A stretch of 64,000 nt of DNA from Holdemanella hominis (GTDB lineage: Bacteria; Bacillota_I; Bacilli_A; Erysipelotrichales; Erysipelotrichaceae), in the NCBI RefSeq assembly GCF_014306155.1, contig NZ_JACRWH010000005.1, forward strand, positions 1 through 64,000, in the 5' to 3' direction. Under the pieces are notes generated by a model. The model saw nothing but the letters and a program-made list of their open reading frames with translations, did not search any database and was not told where the DNA came from. The translations under genes were made by a program, and so were the position numbers. Position 1 is the stretch's first letter. The number at the start of each line of letters is the position of its first letter. Below are positions 33,694-42,440 of this stretch, in pieces.

Positions 33694-35319
33694 CTATTCA
33701 ACACCAATAATAAATGAATAAACCGGTTGATTTCCTTCATGGATTTCAACTTCTGCATCACTGTTATCTTCGATATAAGCAGCGATTTCTTCAGCCTGTT
33801 CTTTTGTAGCTGTATCACCATAAATCAAAGTAACAAGTTCACTATCGTCATCTAACATTTTATCCAACAATTTTTTTGTTGCTTCCATGCAGTCTGGACA
33901 AGATACACAAATATCTTTTCCAAAAATGCCCATATATTCATCTTTTTTAATTTCAAGACCATCATATGTTGTATCTTTAATCGCATAAGTCACTTCACCA
34001 GATTTAACATTTTCAATAGCTTCATTCATTTCAGCTAAATTATCTTCTAATTCAACATCTGGATTAAACATAACACAAGCACTTAATCCTTGTGGAATTG
34101 TTTTACTTGGAAGTACATGAATATCTTGATCTGAGCATACCTGTGCAGCCTGACTAGCAGCTAAAACAATATTTGAGTTGTTTGGTAAAATGAAGATATG
34201 ATCTGCATTCAACTTTTCAACGGCTGAAACAAAATCTTCTGTACTCGGATTCATTGTTTGTCCACCACCAACAACAATGTCAGCTCTAAGTTCTGTAAAC
34301 ATCTTCTTGATTCCATCACCAGGAGCTACGGTAATAATGGCATATTTTTTGTGTTCTGCCATTTTTTCCTCTTCTTCTTTTTCGATAATATTGTCATGCT
34401 GCTCTTGCATGTTTTCAACTTTTAACTTAATAAAACGACCCTGACGACGTCCCATTTTAATCGCTGTGAATGGTTCTAATGTATGAACATGAACTTTTAC
34501 TAAATCATCATCTTGCACACAAACAATTGAATTACCAATTGTTGCTAATTCATCTTTAAAGCTAATTTCAGAGAAATGACGAACACCATTTTCCGATAAC
34601 TTCAAAATAAATTCTGTACAGAATCCATATTCTTCTTCTCCACCCTCTACTTTAGCTTGTGCACTTTCACCAGTTGCTTTTACACCTTCAAGTTGAACTG
34701 GATGACCTTCCATAGCAGCAAGGAATCCTTCTAAGATCACACAAAGACCTTTTCCACCACTATCAACTACACCTACTTCTGCAAGTACAGGTAATAATTC
34801 AGGGGTTCTTTGTAAAGAAGCATTGGCTTCTTCCACCATCTTCTTCATAACATCCATACAATCTGTAACATCTTCAGTTGTAGTGTATGCATATGTATAA
34901 TCTGCAGCTTCACGAACAACAGTTAAAATTGTTCCTTCTACTGGACGCATAACAGCACGATAAGCCACACGACTTCCATTAACCAATGCATGAGCCAATT
35001 GGGATGCATCCATATCATCTAAATCTTCAACTGCTTGATAGATTCCTCTAAAAATCTGAGACGTAATAACACCAGAGTTCCCACGTGCCCCCATTAATAA
35101 TCCACGAGATAACGTTTTCGCAATATCTTTTACAGAATCTGAATTCGTTTTAAGTGCTTCTTTTACACCATTTGATACGGTTAAATGCATATTTGTACCT
35201 GTATCTCCATCTGGCACAGGGAAAACATTCAATGCATCGATTTCCGCTGAATGATTTGATAAGTTATTCATTCCGGATTCAAGCATCTGTTTAAATAAAA
35301 TACCATTAATTCTTTCCAT
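33694..35319 (-). CDS. fakA: DAK2-domain protein, FakA/YloV-type fatty acid kinase
   Basis: A 541-residue protein with an N-terminal DAK2 (DhaL-like) ATP-binding domain (NVFPVPDGDTGTNMHLT, GARGNSGVITSQIFRG) and a C-terminal DegV-like/DAK1_2 region. Such proteins phosphorylate fatty acids held by a DegV-family partner (FakB), feeding phospholipid synthesis. The partner is not in the window. It follows the Asp23-like gene by ten bases, the common yloU-yloV arrangement of Firmicutes. Confidence 0.92.
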   Translation of the reverse strand: MERINGILFKQMLESGMNNLSNHSAEIDALNVFPVPDGDTGTNMHLTVSNGVKEALKTNSDSVKDIAKTLSRGLLMGARGNSGVITSQIFRGIYQAVEDLDDMDASQLAHALVNGSRVAYRAVMRPVEGTILTVVREAADYTYAYTTTEDVTDCMDVMKKMVEEANASLQRTPELLPVLAEVGVVDSGGKGLCVILEGFLAAMEGHPVQLEGVKATGESAQAKVEGGEEEYGFCTEFILKLSENGVRHFSEISFKDELATIGNSIVCVQDDDLVKVHVHTLEPFTAIKMGRRQGRFIKLKVENMQEQHDNIIEKEEEEKMAEHKKYAIITVAPGDGIKKMFTELRADIVVGGGQTMNPSTEDFVSAVEKLNADHIFILPNNSNIVLAASQAAQVCSDQDIHVLPSKTIPQGLSACVMFNPDVELEDNLAEMNEAIENVKSGEVTYAIKDTTYDGLEIKKDEYMGIFGKDICVSCPDCMEATKKLLDKMLDDDSELVTLIYGDTATKEQAEEIAAYIEDNSDAEVEIHEGNQPVYSFIIGVE

Positions 35320-35329
35320 CTCTTAACCC

Positions 35330-35689
35330 CTACTTTACCGCACGAACACCTTGGACATAGATGTTTACAGCGTTACATTTTACTTCCAAAGTTTTCTCCA
35401 ATACGTATTTAACACGTTTTTGTGCTTCATACACAACTTGACTTAATTTAATTCCTTGTAATGCAATAATATAAAGATTCAAAACTAATCCCGTTTCATC
35501 TTGTGTCACAACAACACCACGAGCATAGTTTTCTTTTTTCAATAATTCTGCCCAGCCATCTTTCAATGTCTTCTGACTAGCCATACCTACAATACCATAA
35601 CATTCAGTAATTGCTCCACCAGCTAAATTGGCAATCGCATCTAATGAAATTTCGATATTTCCGTATTCTGTTGATTTATTAATAGGCAT
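35330..35689 (-). CDS. Asp23/Gls24-family protein (YloU-like)
   Basis: A 119-residue Asp23/Gls24 protein with TEYGNIEISLDAIANLAGGA, CYGIVGMAS and a C-terminal VNIYVQGVRAV strand. Family members are associated with envelope stress or act beside FakA-type kinases. It has no membrane segment. It directly precedes the fakA-like gene, so the pair is an operon. Confidence 0.92.
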   Translation of the reverse strand: MPINKSTEYGNIEISLDAIANLAGGAITECYGIVGMASQKTLKDGWAELLKKENYARGVVVTQDETGLVLNLYIIALQGIKLSQVVYEAQKRVKYVLEKTLEVKCNAVNIYVQGVRAVK

Positions 35690-35744
35690 AATAAAACCTC
35701 CCGTTTTTATTAATTATACTCTACTTAAAATATAAACACAAATC

Positions 35745-36752
35745 CTAATACGCTTCTACAAAGCTTTGAGATTCCTCATCCCAATAATAATATGTACCAT
35801 TTCCATCATAATATTCACCTGTATTTGGATCATAATACATTCCAATGTCTTCATGATAATACACGCCTGTGTTATCATCATAAACCCATTCAACCTGATT
35901 CCAAGATTCATCTTCTGTTGGCTGTTGTTCTTCTTGAACCTCGGTATTTTCCAAAGTTTTTTCATCTGTTGCTTCAGTCTTTTCGGCCTTTTCCATCTTC
36001 TCTTCCTGTTTTTCTTCAACCTTTTGTTTCGAATTCAAATCATCACAATTCACCTTTTCAATTGTTGAATGCGTAGAATCCAAAACCAGACAAACAGACT
36101 GTCCTTTTAGTTTTGTCAAAACACTTTGGTATTTAGATAACATTTTTATACTTTTTAAATTGGTATAAACAATATTCCCATCTTGCATTGTGATTTTAAA
36201 CATATTTTTATCATAACTTGTTTTATAAGGTACGATTTCTGCAAACTTTTCAATTAATTCTCGAGTTAACACTTTTCGATGTTTTTGAAATTGTTCACAC
36301 AACTGCTTTCTTTGTTTTGCATTAAAATTTGACAACAAAGGAAAATGTACAATTATATTTAAATACTGTTCATCTATTTCAATCGAAGAGCCATCTTGGC
36401 AAAGGGCATAATTTTTATTATCCTTCACATAATAGCCAACCATCAATTTTTCCTGCACATTAAAAGTAAGCTTTCGATTTTTCTTTGAAACATCACAAGA
36501 CTGTACAAAAGGCATCTTTTCTACTCTCTTCTCCAATATAATCGAAGGCATTAAATAGATACGTGTCTTCGTACTCACATTTGCCAAATCGTAGACTTCA
36601 CTATCTGACAAATAATAGTTGTTTTTACATGATAAAACCTTGACATGGGAATCTGTAGAAAAATAATACACAAAAATACTAGCTACCATCATAACAACAA
36701 GACTAAAAATAATCGATTGTTTAATAGTTAGCTTAACTTTTTTCTTTACCAA
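35745..36752 (-). CDS. ftsQ: FtsQ/DivIB-like division protein with tyrosine-rich tail
   Basis: A 335-residue single-pass protein: basic cytoplasmic N-terminus, one helix (about residues 12-30), then a POTRA-like domain (VKVLSCKNNYYLSDSEVY, then FVQSCDVSKKNRKLTFNVQEK) and a FtsQ beta domain to about residue 230. A Lys/Glu-rich linker follows. The last ~50 residues are a tyrosine repeat (VYDDNTGVYYHEDIGMYYDP and on) resembling the eukaryotic OCRE octamer repeat. Position after murG-murB supports FtsQ. Its start overlaps murB by seven bases. The tail is unusual for FtsQ. Confidence 0.82.
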   Translation of the reverse strand: MVKKKVKLTIKQSIIFSLVVMMVASIFVYYFSTDSHVKVLSCKNNYYLSDSEVYDLANVSTKTRIYLMPSIILEKRVEKMPFVQSCDVSKKNRKLTFNVQEKLMVGYYVKDNKNYALCQDGSSIEIDEQYLNIIVHFPLLSNFNAKQRKQLCEQFQKHRKVLTRELIEKFAEIVPYKTSYDKNMFKITMQDGNIVYTNLKSIKMLSKYQSVLTKLKGQSVCLVLDSTHSTIEKVNCDDLNSKQKVEEKQEEKMEKAEKTEATDEKTLENTEVQEEQQPTEDESWNQVEWVYDDNTGVYYHEDIGMYYDPNTGEYYDGNGTYYYWDEESQSFVEAY

Positions 36753-37645
36753 TATAACTGCTCAACTTCCGTAACCATGTCAATATTATATTCTTTTTTT
36801 GCTCGAGTTTTAATTTCATGAATCAAATCACGAACATCTTGAGCTGTCGCATTCAAATCATCATTCACAATAAAATTACAGTGCTTTTCACTAACCATTG
36901 CACCACCAATTTTATGGCCCCTTAATCCCAGCTCTTCAATCAATTTCCAAGCTGGAATTTCTTCTGGATTTCTAAACACACTACCTGCACAAGGCTTATC
37001 CAAAGGCTGTGCACTCATTCTTCTTTCACGTCTAGAATCCATCAAATCACGAATATCATTTTGGTTTCCTTTTTCTAATTGGAAACGACCCACTAAAATA
37101 GTCCAATCCTTGTGTGATTGGAAGATAGAATGGCGATATGCATAATCCAATTCATCTTTTTTCATCCAACAAATTGTATTATTTTTTAAAACACAGACAT
37201 CAATTAAATGATTAGCCAAATTATCCTTATAGGCTCCGGCATTCATATAAAGTCCACCACCAATCGAGCCTGGAATTCCACTTGCCCATTCCAAACCTGT
37301 TAGTGATCTTTTCATGGCCTCTACTGCCATATTTATAATTGAACATCCCGCTTGCGCTACTAGAACTCCATCTGGTTCAAAGTAGAAATCATTCAAAGTA
37401 CGATCTAGATTGATGATTGCACCATGAAAATCTGTATCCGAACATAAAACGTTAGATCCACGTCCAAGTACATAATATGGAATGTTTTCCTGTGCAAGTA
37501 TTTCAAGCACACACATTAGTGCTGTACAATTTTTGGGATATATATAATAGTCTACGCAACCACCAATCTTAAAAGTGGTATGTTTCTTCATAGGCTCATG
37601 TTCTAAAACTTCTGCATACGTCATTAAACGATCCTTTATGCTCAT
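36746..37645 (-). CDS. murB: UDP-N-acetylmuramate dehydrogenase
   Basis: A 299-residue FAD enzyme that reduces enolpyruvyl-UDP-GlcNAc to UDP-MurNAc. It has HTTFKIGG for FAD, VLGRGSNVL, EWASGIPGSIGG, the catalytic serine in CAGSVFRNP and a C-terminal glutamate in MVTEVEQLYW. The short C-terminal form is typical of Gram-positive type II MurB. It lies one base after murG and overlaps ftsQ, a dcw-type group. Confidence 0.96.
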   Translation of the reverse strand: MSIKDRLMTYAEVLEHEPMKKHTTFKIGGCVDYYIYPKNCTALMCVLEILAQENIPYYVLGRGSNVLCSDTDFHGAIINLDRTLNDFYFEPDGVLVAQAGCSIINMAVEAMKRSLTGLEWASGIPGSIGGGLYMNAGAYKDNLANHLIDVCVLKNNTICWMKKDELDYAYRHSIFQSHKDWTILVGRFQLEKGNQNDIRDLMDSRRERRMSAQPLDKPCAGSVFRNPEEIPAWKLIEELGLRGHKIGGAMVSEKHCNFIVNDDLNATAQDVRDLIHEIKTRAKKEYNIDMVTEVEQLYW

Positions 37646-37646
37646 A

Positions 37647-38729
37647 TTATTTCCCCTTTTTACATATATTTTTTAATAAATCTATAATATCATATGCCGC
37701 ATTCGGTTTACCCATCTGCAATGCATGTTCATGTGTTTGTTCATATACCACTGGATTTGCGTATAAAGATACAATTTGACCTTGCAAAGTTTCTGCATTC
37801 AAATCCTTTTCTTCAATAATACGACAAGCTTGTTGTCTTAGCAGCATACTCGCATTATAAAATTGATGGTTATTTGCCACATAAGGACTTGGTATCACGA
37901 TAGAAGGAATCCCTAAAGCCGTTACTTCTGCAAGCGTTGTAGCACCTGCACGACAAACCATTCCATCTACATGTCCATAAATACGCAATGTATCTACATA
38001 TGGTACAACATGAATATTTTTTTGGCTTTCAAATAAATTCAAATCTTGAGAATTGTCTTTTCCGCAGACATACAAAAATTGTAAATCATCATTGACATCC
38101 TTTAAAGCACTCTTCATTAATTCATTTACAGAACTAGAGCCCAAAGAACCCATCACAATAAGAATTGTTTTTTTATCTAAATCTAAACCTAATGATTTAA
38201 AATAGTCTTCATCAAATATTGCCTCTTTGGCAATTGTTGCTCTTGGATTTCCCAACATATGAATCTTTTCCTTTGGAAAAACCTCATTACATTTTTCATA
38301 ACAAGTTATAATCGCATCCACTTTCTTCATAACAAGCTGGTTGGCCTTACCAACAATGGAGTTTTGTTCATGAATTACGGTGTGGATTCCTAAAGAATGA
38401 GCCGCCATAATAACTGGCGCACTCACATATCCTCCAAATCCAATCACAACATCTGGATTGAATTCTTTTAAGTATTTTTTTGCCTTACCTTCTGCTTTAA
38501 ACATCTGACAAACCGCCATACATTTTTTTAATGCATTTCCTACTAATCCAGAAGTATGTAGAGCCTTAAACGCATAGCCATTTTGCGGAATCAAATCCTT
38601 TTCCATGCGATCATCATTTCCAATAAATAATATTTCAGTCGAAGAATCAAGTTCTTTCATTTTATCTGCTAAAGCTAAAGCCGGATAAATATGACCCCCT
38701 GTTCCTCCTGTCACAAAACAAATTTTCAT
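37647..38729 (-). CDS. murG: UDP-GlcNAc:lipid I GlcNAc transferase
   Basis: A 360-residue GT28 glycosyltransferase that makes lipid II on the inner membrane face. I chose the ATG at 38729 (MKICFVTGGTGGHIYPALAL) after GGTGAGG. It has the GGTGGH loop, GFGGYVSAPV, HEQNSIVGKAN, the GSLGSSSVNE loop and CRAGATTLAE with the UDP-binding residues. The next gene downstream is murB. Confidence 0.96.
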   Translation of the reverse strand: MKICFVTGGTGGHIYPALALADKMKELDSSTEILFIGNDDRMEKDLIPQNGYAFKALHTSGLVGNALKKCMAVCQMFKAEGKAKKYLKEFNPDVVIGFGGYVSAPVIMAAHSLGIHTVIHEQNSIVGKANQLVMKKVDAIITCYEKCNEVFPKEKIHMLGNPRATIAKEAIFDEDYFKSLGLDLDKKTILIVMGSLGSSSVNELMKSALKDVNDDLQFLYVCGKDNSQDLNLFESQKNIHVVPYVDTLRIYGHVDGMVCRAGATTLAEVTALGIPSIVIPSPYVANNHQFYNASMLLRQQACRIIEEKDLNAETLQGQIVSLYANPVVYEQTHEHALQMGKPNAAYDIIDLLKNICKKGK

Positions 38730-38758
38730 ATTAAAAACCTCACCAAGTATATCATATA

Positions 38759-39514
38759 TCAATCTTTTAAAACAATATCGTCACTTGTCTTTTCCAGTTG
38801 TCCAGTTAAAACAAAACGATGACTCGAATCAAATCCATAATCTAAATCACATGTGGATAAAGAAACAAACTTTTGATCTGTATTCACCAAATCATTGAAG
38901 TATGTAGACGACTGTTTCATAGAATCTAAAGTCTCTTGTCTATAATCTCCAAATGACGTTGTATAGAATACACTATCGTCTGTAGTTTTCGCAAATGTAA
39001 ATACATGACAGTTAAAATTCGCACCTGGTGTTAATAAATAAAATACTGGATGCGATTTAAAAAAATCTTCATCACAATACTTCTTTAACAAGGTAAACAT
39101 GCCTCCACCTTCAACAGAATGGCCATATATAATGGAATTATCATCTTGAAATTGTGCATTCGCATTCGCATCCAAAAAAATCGAACCTCTATTATTATAT
39201 TCCCCACTCACTGTATGATTCAAATAATATTCATTATCTTTCGATTGCATAACAGGAAAAGAAATATCACAACCTGGAACATAAATCCATCCTACTATAT
39301 CTTGATTCTCTGCTTGAAGTGCTGCCCAATCAGGTTCTAAAACATTCTTTACTACTTTATTTTCTCTTTTTTTCTTAATTACTTTTTTTTCTAATTGTTT
39401 TGTCTGTGTCGCAACTTGTTGTTTCTGTGAATATATATCCCATAAATTATAGGCACTGTACCCAAATACACAAAGGCTAACGACAAAAACGATTCTATAT
39501 ATCCATTTTTTCAT
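38759..39514 (-). CDS. srtB: Class B sortase
   Basis: A 251-residue membrane-anchored transpeptidase starting MKKWIYRIVFVVSLCVFGYS, a signal-anchor helix, followed by a basic coiled linker. The catalytic His is in IYGHSVEGGG, Cys in SLSTCDLDYG, and Arg in SSHRFVLTGQL, the TLSTC variant of class B. It should attach a surface protein with an NPxTN-like signal to the wall; no substrate gene is in the window. No clear ribosome-binding site is seen. It ends 29 bases before murG. Confidence 0.9.
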   Translation of the reverse strand: MKKWIYRIVFVVSLCVFGYSAYNLWDIYSQKQQVATQTKQLEKKVIKKKRENKVVKNVLEPDWAALQAENQDIVGWIYVPGCDISFPVMQSKDNEYYLNHTVSGEYNNRGSIFLDANANAQFQDDNSIIYGHSVEGGGMFTLLKKYCDEDFFKSHPVFYLLTPGANFNCHVFTFAKTTDDSVFYTTSFGDYRQETLDSMKQSSTYFNDLVNTDQKFVSLSTCDLDYGFDSSHRFVLTGQLEKTSDDIVLKD

Positions 39515-39532
39515 ACAACTTAATTTTAACAC

Positions 39533-39567
39533 AAAAAAAAAGGATAGAGAAATGAATTCCCTATCCT
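39533..39567 (-). terminator. nagB terminator
   Basis: On the minus strand AGGATAG (39567-39561) pairs with CTATCCT (39547-39541), followed by about eight Ts. It separates nagB from srtB. Confidence 0.85.
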
Positions 39568-39583
39568 ATAAAGATAATCGCAA

Positions 39584-40303
39584 TTATTTAGTTAATTTAC
39601 TAGCAGCAGCTTTATCCAATACAACAACTACATCAGCGTGATTTTGTAATGCACTTGCAGCACATGCAGTATCGATTGGTCCTTCGATCATAGCTTTAAT
39701 AGCATCTGCTTTATTTTCACCATTAGCCACTAATAATACTTTTTTAGATTTCATAATTGTTCCAATTCCCATTGAAATAGCTTGTTTTGGAACCTTGTTA
39801 ATATCGTTATCAAAGAAACGAGCATTTGCTTCACGAGTGTTTTCTGTTAAATCAACGATGTGAGTTAATGTTTCAAATGGTGTACCAGGTTCATTGAATC
39901 CGATATGTCCATTTTGTCCAATTCCTAATACCTGTAAGTCAATTGATACTTCACTTAAAGCATCTTCATAAGCTTTACAATCAGCTTCTGTATTTCCATA
40001 AGGAACATGTGTATTATTTAAATCAATATCAATATCTTTAAATAAGTTTTCATACATAAAAGTATAGTAAGATTGAGGATCTTTACGATCGATTCCTACA
40101 TATTCATCTAAATTATAAGATTTAATATCTTTATAGCTATATCCATCTTTGTGGTATTGGATCATTTCCTTATATAATCCAACTGGACTAGATCCTGTTG
40201 CCAAACCTAAGACAGCATCTTTCTTAGCATCCAATAATTCTTTGATGACTTCAAATGCCTTTGCTGACATTTCATCATAGTTTTCACATACAATAACCTT
40301 CAT
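39584..40303 (-). CDS. nagB: Glucosamine-6-phosphate deaminase
   Basis: A 239-residue deaminase converting GlcN-6-P to Fru-6-P and ammonia. The ATG at 40303 (MKVIVCENYDEMS) is preceded by GGAGG; a longer frame lacks such a site. Motifs are LGLATGSSPVGLY, NLDEYVGIDRKDPQSY, GIGQNGHIGFNEPG (catalytic Asp/His region) and a C-terminal ALQNHADVVVVLD. A TATAAT at 40336-40331 with a cre-like site just upstream suggests CcpA repression. It is divergent from gatZ. Confidence 0.95.
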   Translation of the reverse strand: MKVIVCENYDEMSAKAFEVIKELLDAKKDAVLGLATGSSPVGLYKEMIQYHKDGYSYKDIKSYNLDEYVGIDRKDPQSYYTFMYENLFKDIDIDLNNTHVPYGNTEADCKAYEDALSEVSIDLQVLGIGQNGHIGFNEPGTPFETLTHIVDLTENTREANARFFDNDINKVPKQAISMGIGTIMKSKKVLLVANGENKADAIKAMIEGPIDTACAASALQNHADVVVVLDKAAASKLTK

Positions 40304-40336
40304 TGTTATCTCCTCCATATTTCTTCTAATATTATA

Positions 40337-40350
40337 GCATAGCGCTTTCA
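40337..40350 (-). promoter_or_regulatory. cre-like site at the nagB promoter
   Basis: Minus-strand TGAAAGCGCTATGC matches the CcpA consensus TGWAANCGNTNWCA at 12 of 14 positions. It directly adjoins the nagB -10 box (40336-40331), a position expected to block RNA polymerase. Confidence 0.6.
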
Positions 40351-40404
40351 AAATAAAATGTACATTTTAGTAATGCTTTTGTCATTTTTAACAAATTAGT
40401 AATA

Positions 40405-40417
40405 TTTGCACTTTTTA
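40405..40417 (+). promoter_or_regulatory. Shared regulon motif, copy 1 (gatZ)
   Basis: TTTGCACTTTTTA, identical to copies at 45425-45437 and 48571-48583. It ends 43 bases before the gatZ -10 box TATAAT (40461-40466). The matching spacing at the other two promoters suggests an activator site. Confidence 0.55.
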
Positions 40418-40490
40418 ATTAACTTTATGTTAAAAAGAAGAAAAAATGTTAAAGATACTGTATAATAAAAACAGTTAAGGAGGACATACA

Positions 40491-41816
40491 ATGCCTAAAC
40501 AAAACCCATTATTAAACATTGTTAAAAAACAAAAAGAAGGTAAAGCCGTAGCTATCTATTCATGCTGTTCAAGTAATGCATTCGTTATTGAAGCTGCGAT
40601 GGAAACCGCAAAAAAACAAGATTCATGTGTTTTAATTGAATCAACTGCTAACCAGGTAGATCAAAATGGTGGTTACTCAGGAATGACACCAAAAGATTTC
40701 TTCAACTTCTGTCATGAAAAAGCAAAAGAAGCTGGATTATCAAGTGATCGTATTTTCTTAGGTGGGGACCACTTAGGACCATTAACAGTCGCAAACAAAC
40801 CGGAAGCAGAAGCTATGGAATACGCAAAAACATTAGTACACGACTATGTTCGTGCTGGTTTCACTAAAATTCATATTGATACAAGTATGAAAGTTGCTGA
40901 TGATGATCCAAATACTCGTTTAAGTGATGAAACAATTGCTCGTCGTGGAGCTATTTTAGCTAAAGTTTGCGAAGAAGCTTACCAAGAATTACTTCAAGAA
41001 AATCCAGAAGCGATTCACCCAGTATATATCGTCGGTAGTGAAGTTCCAATCCCTGGTGGAGCACAAGAAGAAAATGCTGGTATGCAAGTTACAAAACCTG
41101 AAGACTTCAAAAGTACTGTAGCTACATTTGAAAAAGCATTTGATGATATGGGAATCGCAGATGCTTGGAACCACGTTATTGCTGCTGTTGTTCAGCCAGG
41201 TGTTGAAGAAAAAGATGCCGGATGCGAAGAATACGATCGTGAACGTGCTAAAGATTTAATGGCAAGCATTAAAGATTTTGACAAATTAGTATTTGAAGGA
41301 CACTCAACTGATTATCAAACTAAATACAAATTACGTGAATTAGTAGAAGATGGTGTTGGCATCTTAAAAGTTGGTCCTGGACTTACTTATGCCGCTCGTG
41401 AAGGAATCTTCTCATTATGCATGATTGAAGAAGAATTGGCTGCTGTTTATGGATTTGAAACGAGTCATTTCCGTGAAGAATTAGACAAAGCCATGTTAGC
41501 AAACCCTGGTAAATGGGCTCCATATTATCATGGAACAGAAAATGAAATTGCATTCAAACGTAAATATTCATTCTCTGACCGTTGCCGTTACTATTTACCT
41601 CAAGAAAATGTTAAGAATGCTTTAGCTAAATTATTGGCAAACTTAAAAGAACACCCAGTACCATTACCATTGCTAAGTCAGTATATGCCTTTCCAATATA
41701 CATTGGTACGTGAAGGTAAATTGAACAACACACCTGAAGATTTAATTAAAGCTCGTGTTATGTATACAATTGAAGAATATACTTATGCTAGTCACCAGGA
41801 AGAATTAGTTCGCTAA
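40491..41816 (+). CDS. gatZ: GatZ/KbaZ-type D-tagatose-bisphosphate aldolase subunit
   Basis: A 441-residue member of the GatZ/KbaZ/AgaZ family, described as the non-catalytic or chaperone subunit of class II tagatose-1,6-bisphosphate aldolase and also suggested as a tagatose-6-phosphate kinase. Recognisable parts are CSSNAFVIEAA, ESTANQVDQNGGYSGM, GGDHLGP and KVGPGLTYAAREG. No catalytic GatY/KbaY partner is in the window. It lies near an AgaS and PTS genes, pointing to galactosamine or GalNAc use. AAGGAGG precedes the start. Confidence 0.88.
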   Translation: MPKQNPLLNIVKKQKEGKAVAIYSCCSSNAFVIEAAMETAKKQDSCVLIESTANQVDQNGGYSGMTPKDFFNFCHEKAKEAGLSSDRIFLGGDHLGPLTVANKPEAEAMEYAKTLVHDYVRAGFTKIHIDTSMKVADDDPNTRLSDETIARRGAILAKVCEEAYQELLQENPEAIHPVYIVGSEVPIPGGAQEENAGMQVTKPEDFKSTVATFEKAFDDMGIADAWNHVIAAVVQPGVEEKDAGCEEYDRERAKDLMASIKDFDKLVFEGHSTDYQTKYKLRELVEDGVGILKVGPGLTYAAREGIFSLCMIEEELAAVYGFETSHFREELDKAMLANPGKWAPYYHGTENEIAFKRKYSFSDRCRYYLPQENVKNALAKLLANLKEHPVPLPLLSQYMPFQYTLVREGKLNNTPEDLIKARVMYTIEEYTYASHQEELVR

Positions 41817-41825
41817 AACAAATAT

Positions 41826-41855
41826 TGCGCATCTTATAGATGCGCATTTTTTTTT
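41826..41855 (+). terminator. gatZ terminator
   Basis: TGCGCAT (41826-41832) pairs with ATGCGCA (41840-41846) around seven bases, followed by nine Ts (41847-41855). Confidence 0.88.
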
Positions 41856-41881
41856 GCAAAAAAAAGGTTCAACCGAACCTT
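41856..41881 (-). terminator. Terminator of the 41882-43022 gene pair
   Basis: On the minus strand AGGTTC/GAACCT (41881-41866) with a 4-base loop is followed by eight Ts. It lies directly after the stop at 41882, back to back with the gatZ terminator. Confidence 0.85.
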
Positions 41882-42430
41882 TTACTTACTCTTTCTTGAA
41901 ATCAATTCTTTAGCATGATATAACGCAAAGATAAATGTTAATGCACTAATTACATAATTAAGAGTTAACATCCAACCTGTATAGTTTTCGTTATATGCAT
42001 TAATAATAATCAATACAGCTAACGCTAATAATAGAACCATTTTCAAAATAATTTTATTCGTATCTAAAGTTTTAATAGAAGCTTCACTCTTCATTTTTTC
42101 ATTACACTTAAAGTTTTCAACGCGAGCTAAGCTTTTCAAGAATCGTCTAAATCTAAATTCTAAAAATCCATATACTCCAACACCAGCTAAAACACATAAC
42201 CAGATAGGCATATCAAACATCAACATCAAAATGAATCCGATAGCTCCCATCACAAAGCGCATACTGAATTGTTTATATCGATCTTCATTATTTGCTAAAA
42301 TATATCCATTTTTAGAAAACACATCATAATATACCGCTCTTCCACGTTCATCTTTATAAACATGCCAACCAGATACATTACCCTTTAAATCAGTTTCCTG
42401 TTTTTTTCTTGTCTTTCTTCCTTCTGCCAT
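41882..42430 (-). CDS. Hypothetical four-helix membrane protein
   Basis: A 182-residue membrane protein I do not recognise. The ATG at 42430 (MAEGRKTRKKQE) follows AAGGAG. The N-terminus is basic and cytoplasmic-like (KDERGRAVYYDVFSKNGYIL). Two hydrophobic hairpins follow (about residues 60-95 and 130-175), separated by a basic loop. It ends ISRKSK. It forms a pair with the gene at 42441. Confidence 0.65.
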   Translation of the reverse strand: MAEGRKTRKKQETDLKGNVSGWHVYKDERGRAVYYDVFSKNGYILANNEDRYKQFSMRFVMGAIGFILMLMFDMPIWLCVLAGVGVYGFLEFRFRRFLKSLARVENFKCNEKMKSEASIKTLDTNKIILKMVLLLALAVLIIINAYNENYTGWMLTLNYVISALTFIFALYHAKELISRKSK

Positions 42431-42440
42431 AACTATCTCC

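Noticed and set aside
35756..36076. Overlapping open frames of about 100 codons in three frames at the 3' end of ftsQ
   Set aside because: Produced by the low-complexity Lys/Glu/Tyr-rich coding sequence of the FtsQ tail.
40405..40430. Sigma-54 (-24/-12) promoter reading of TTTGCACTTTTTA
   Set aside because: TTGCAC resembles the -24 half, but no GC element occurs at the -12 position in any of the three copies, and each has a good TATAAT downstream.
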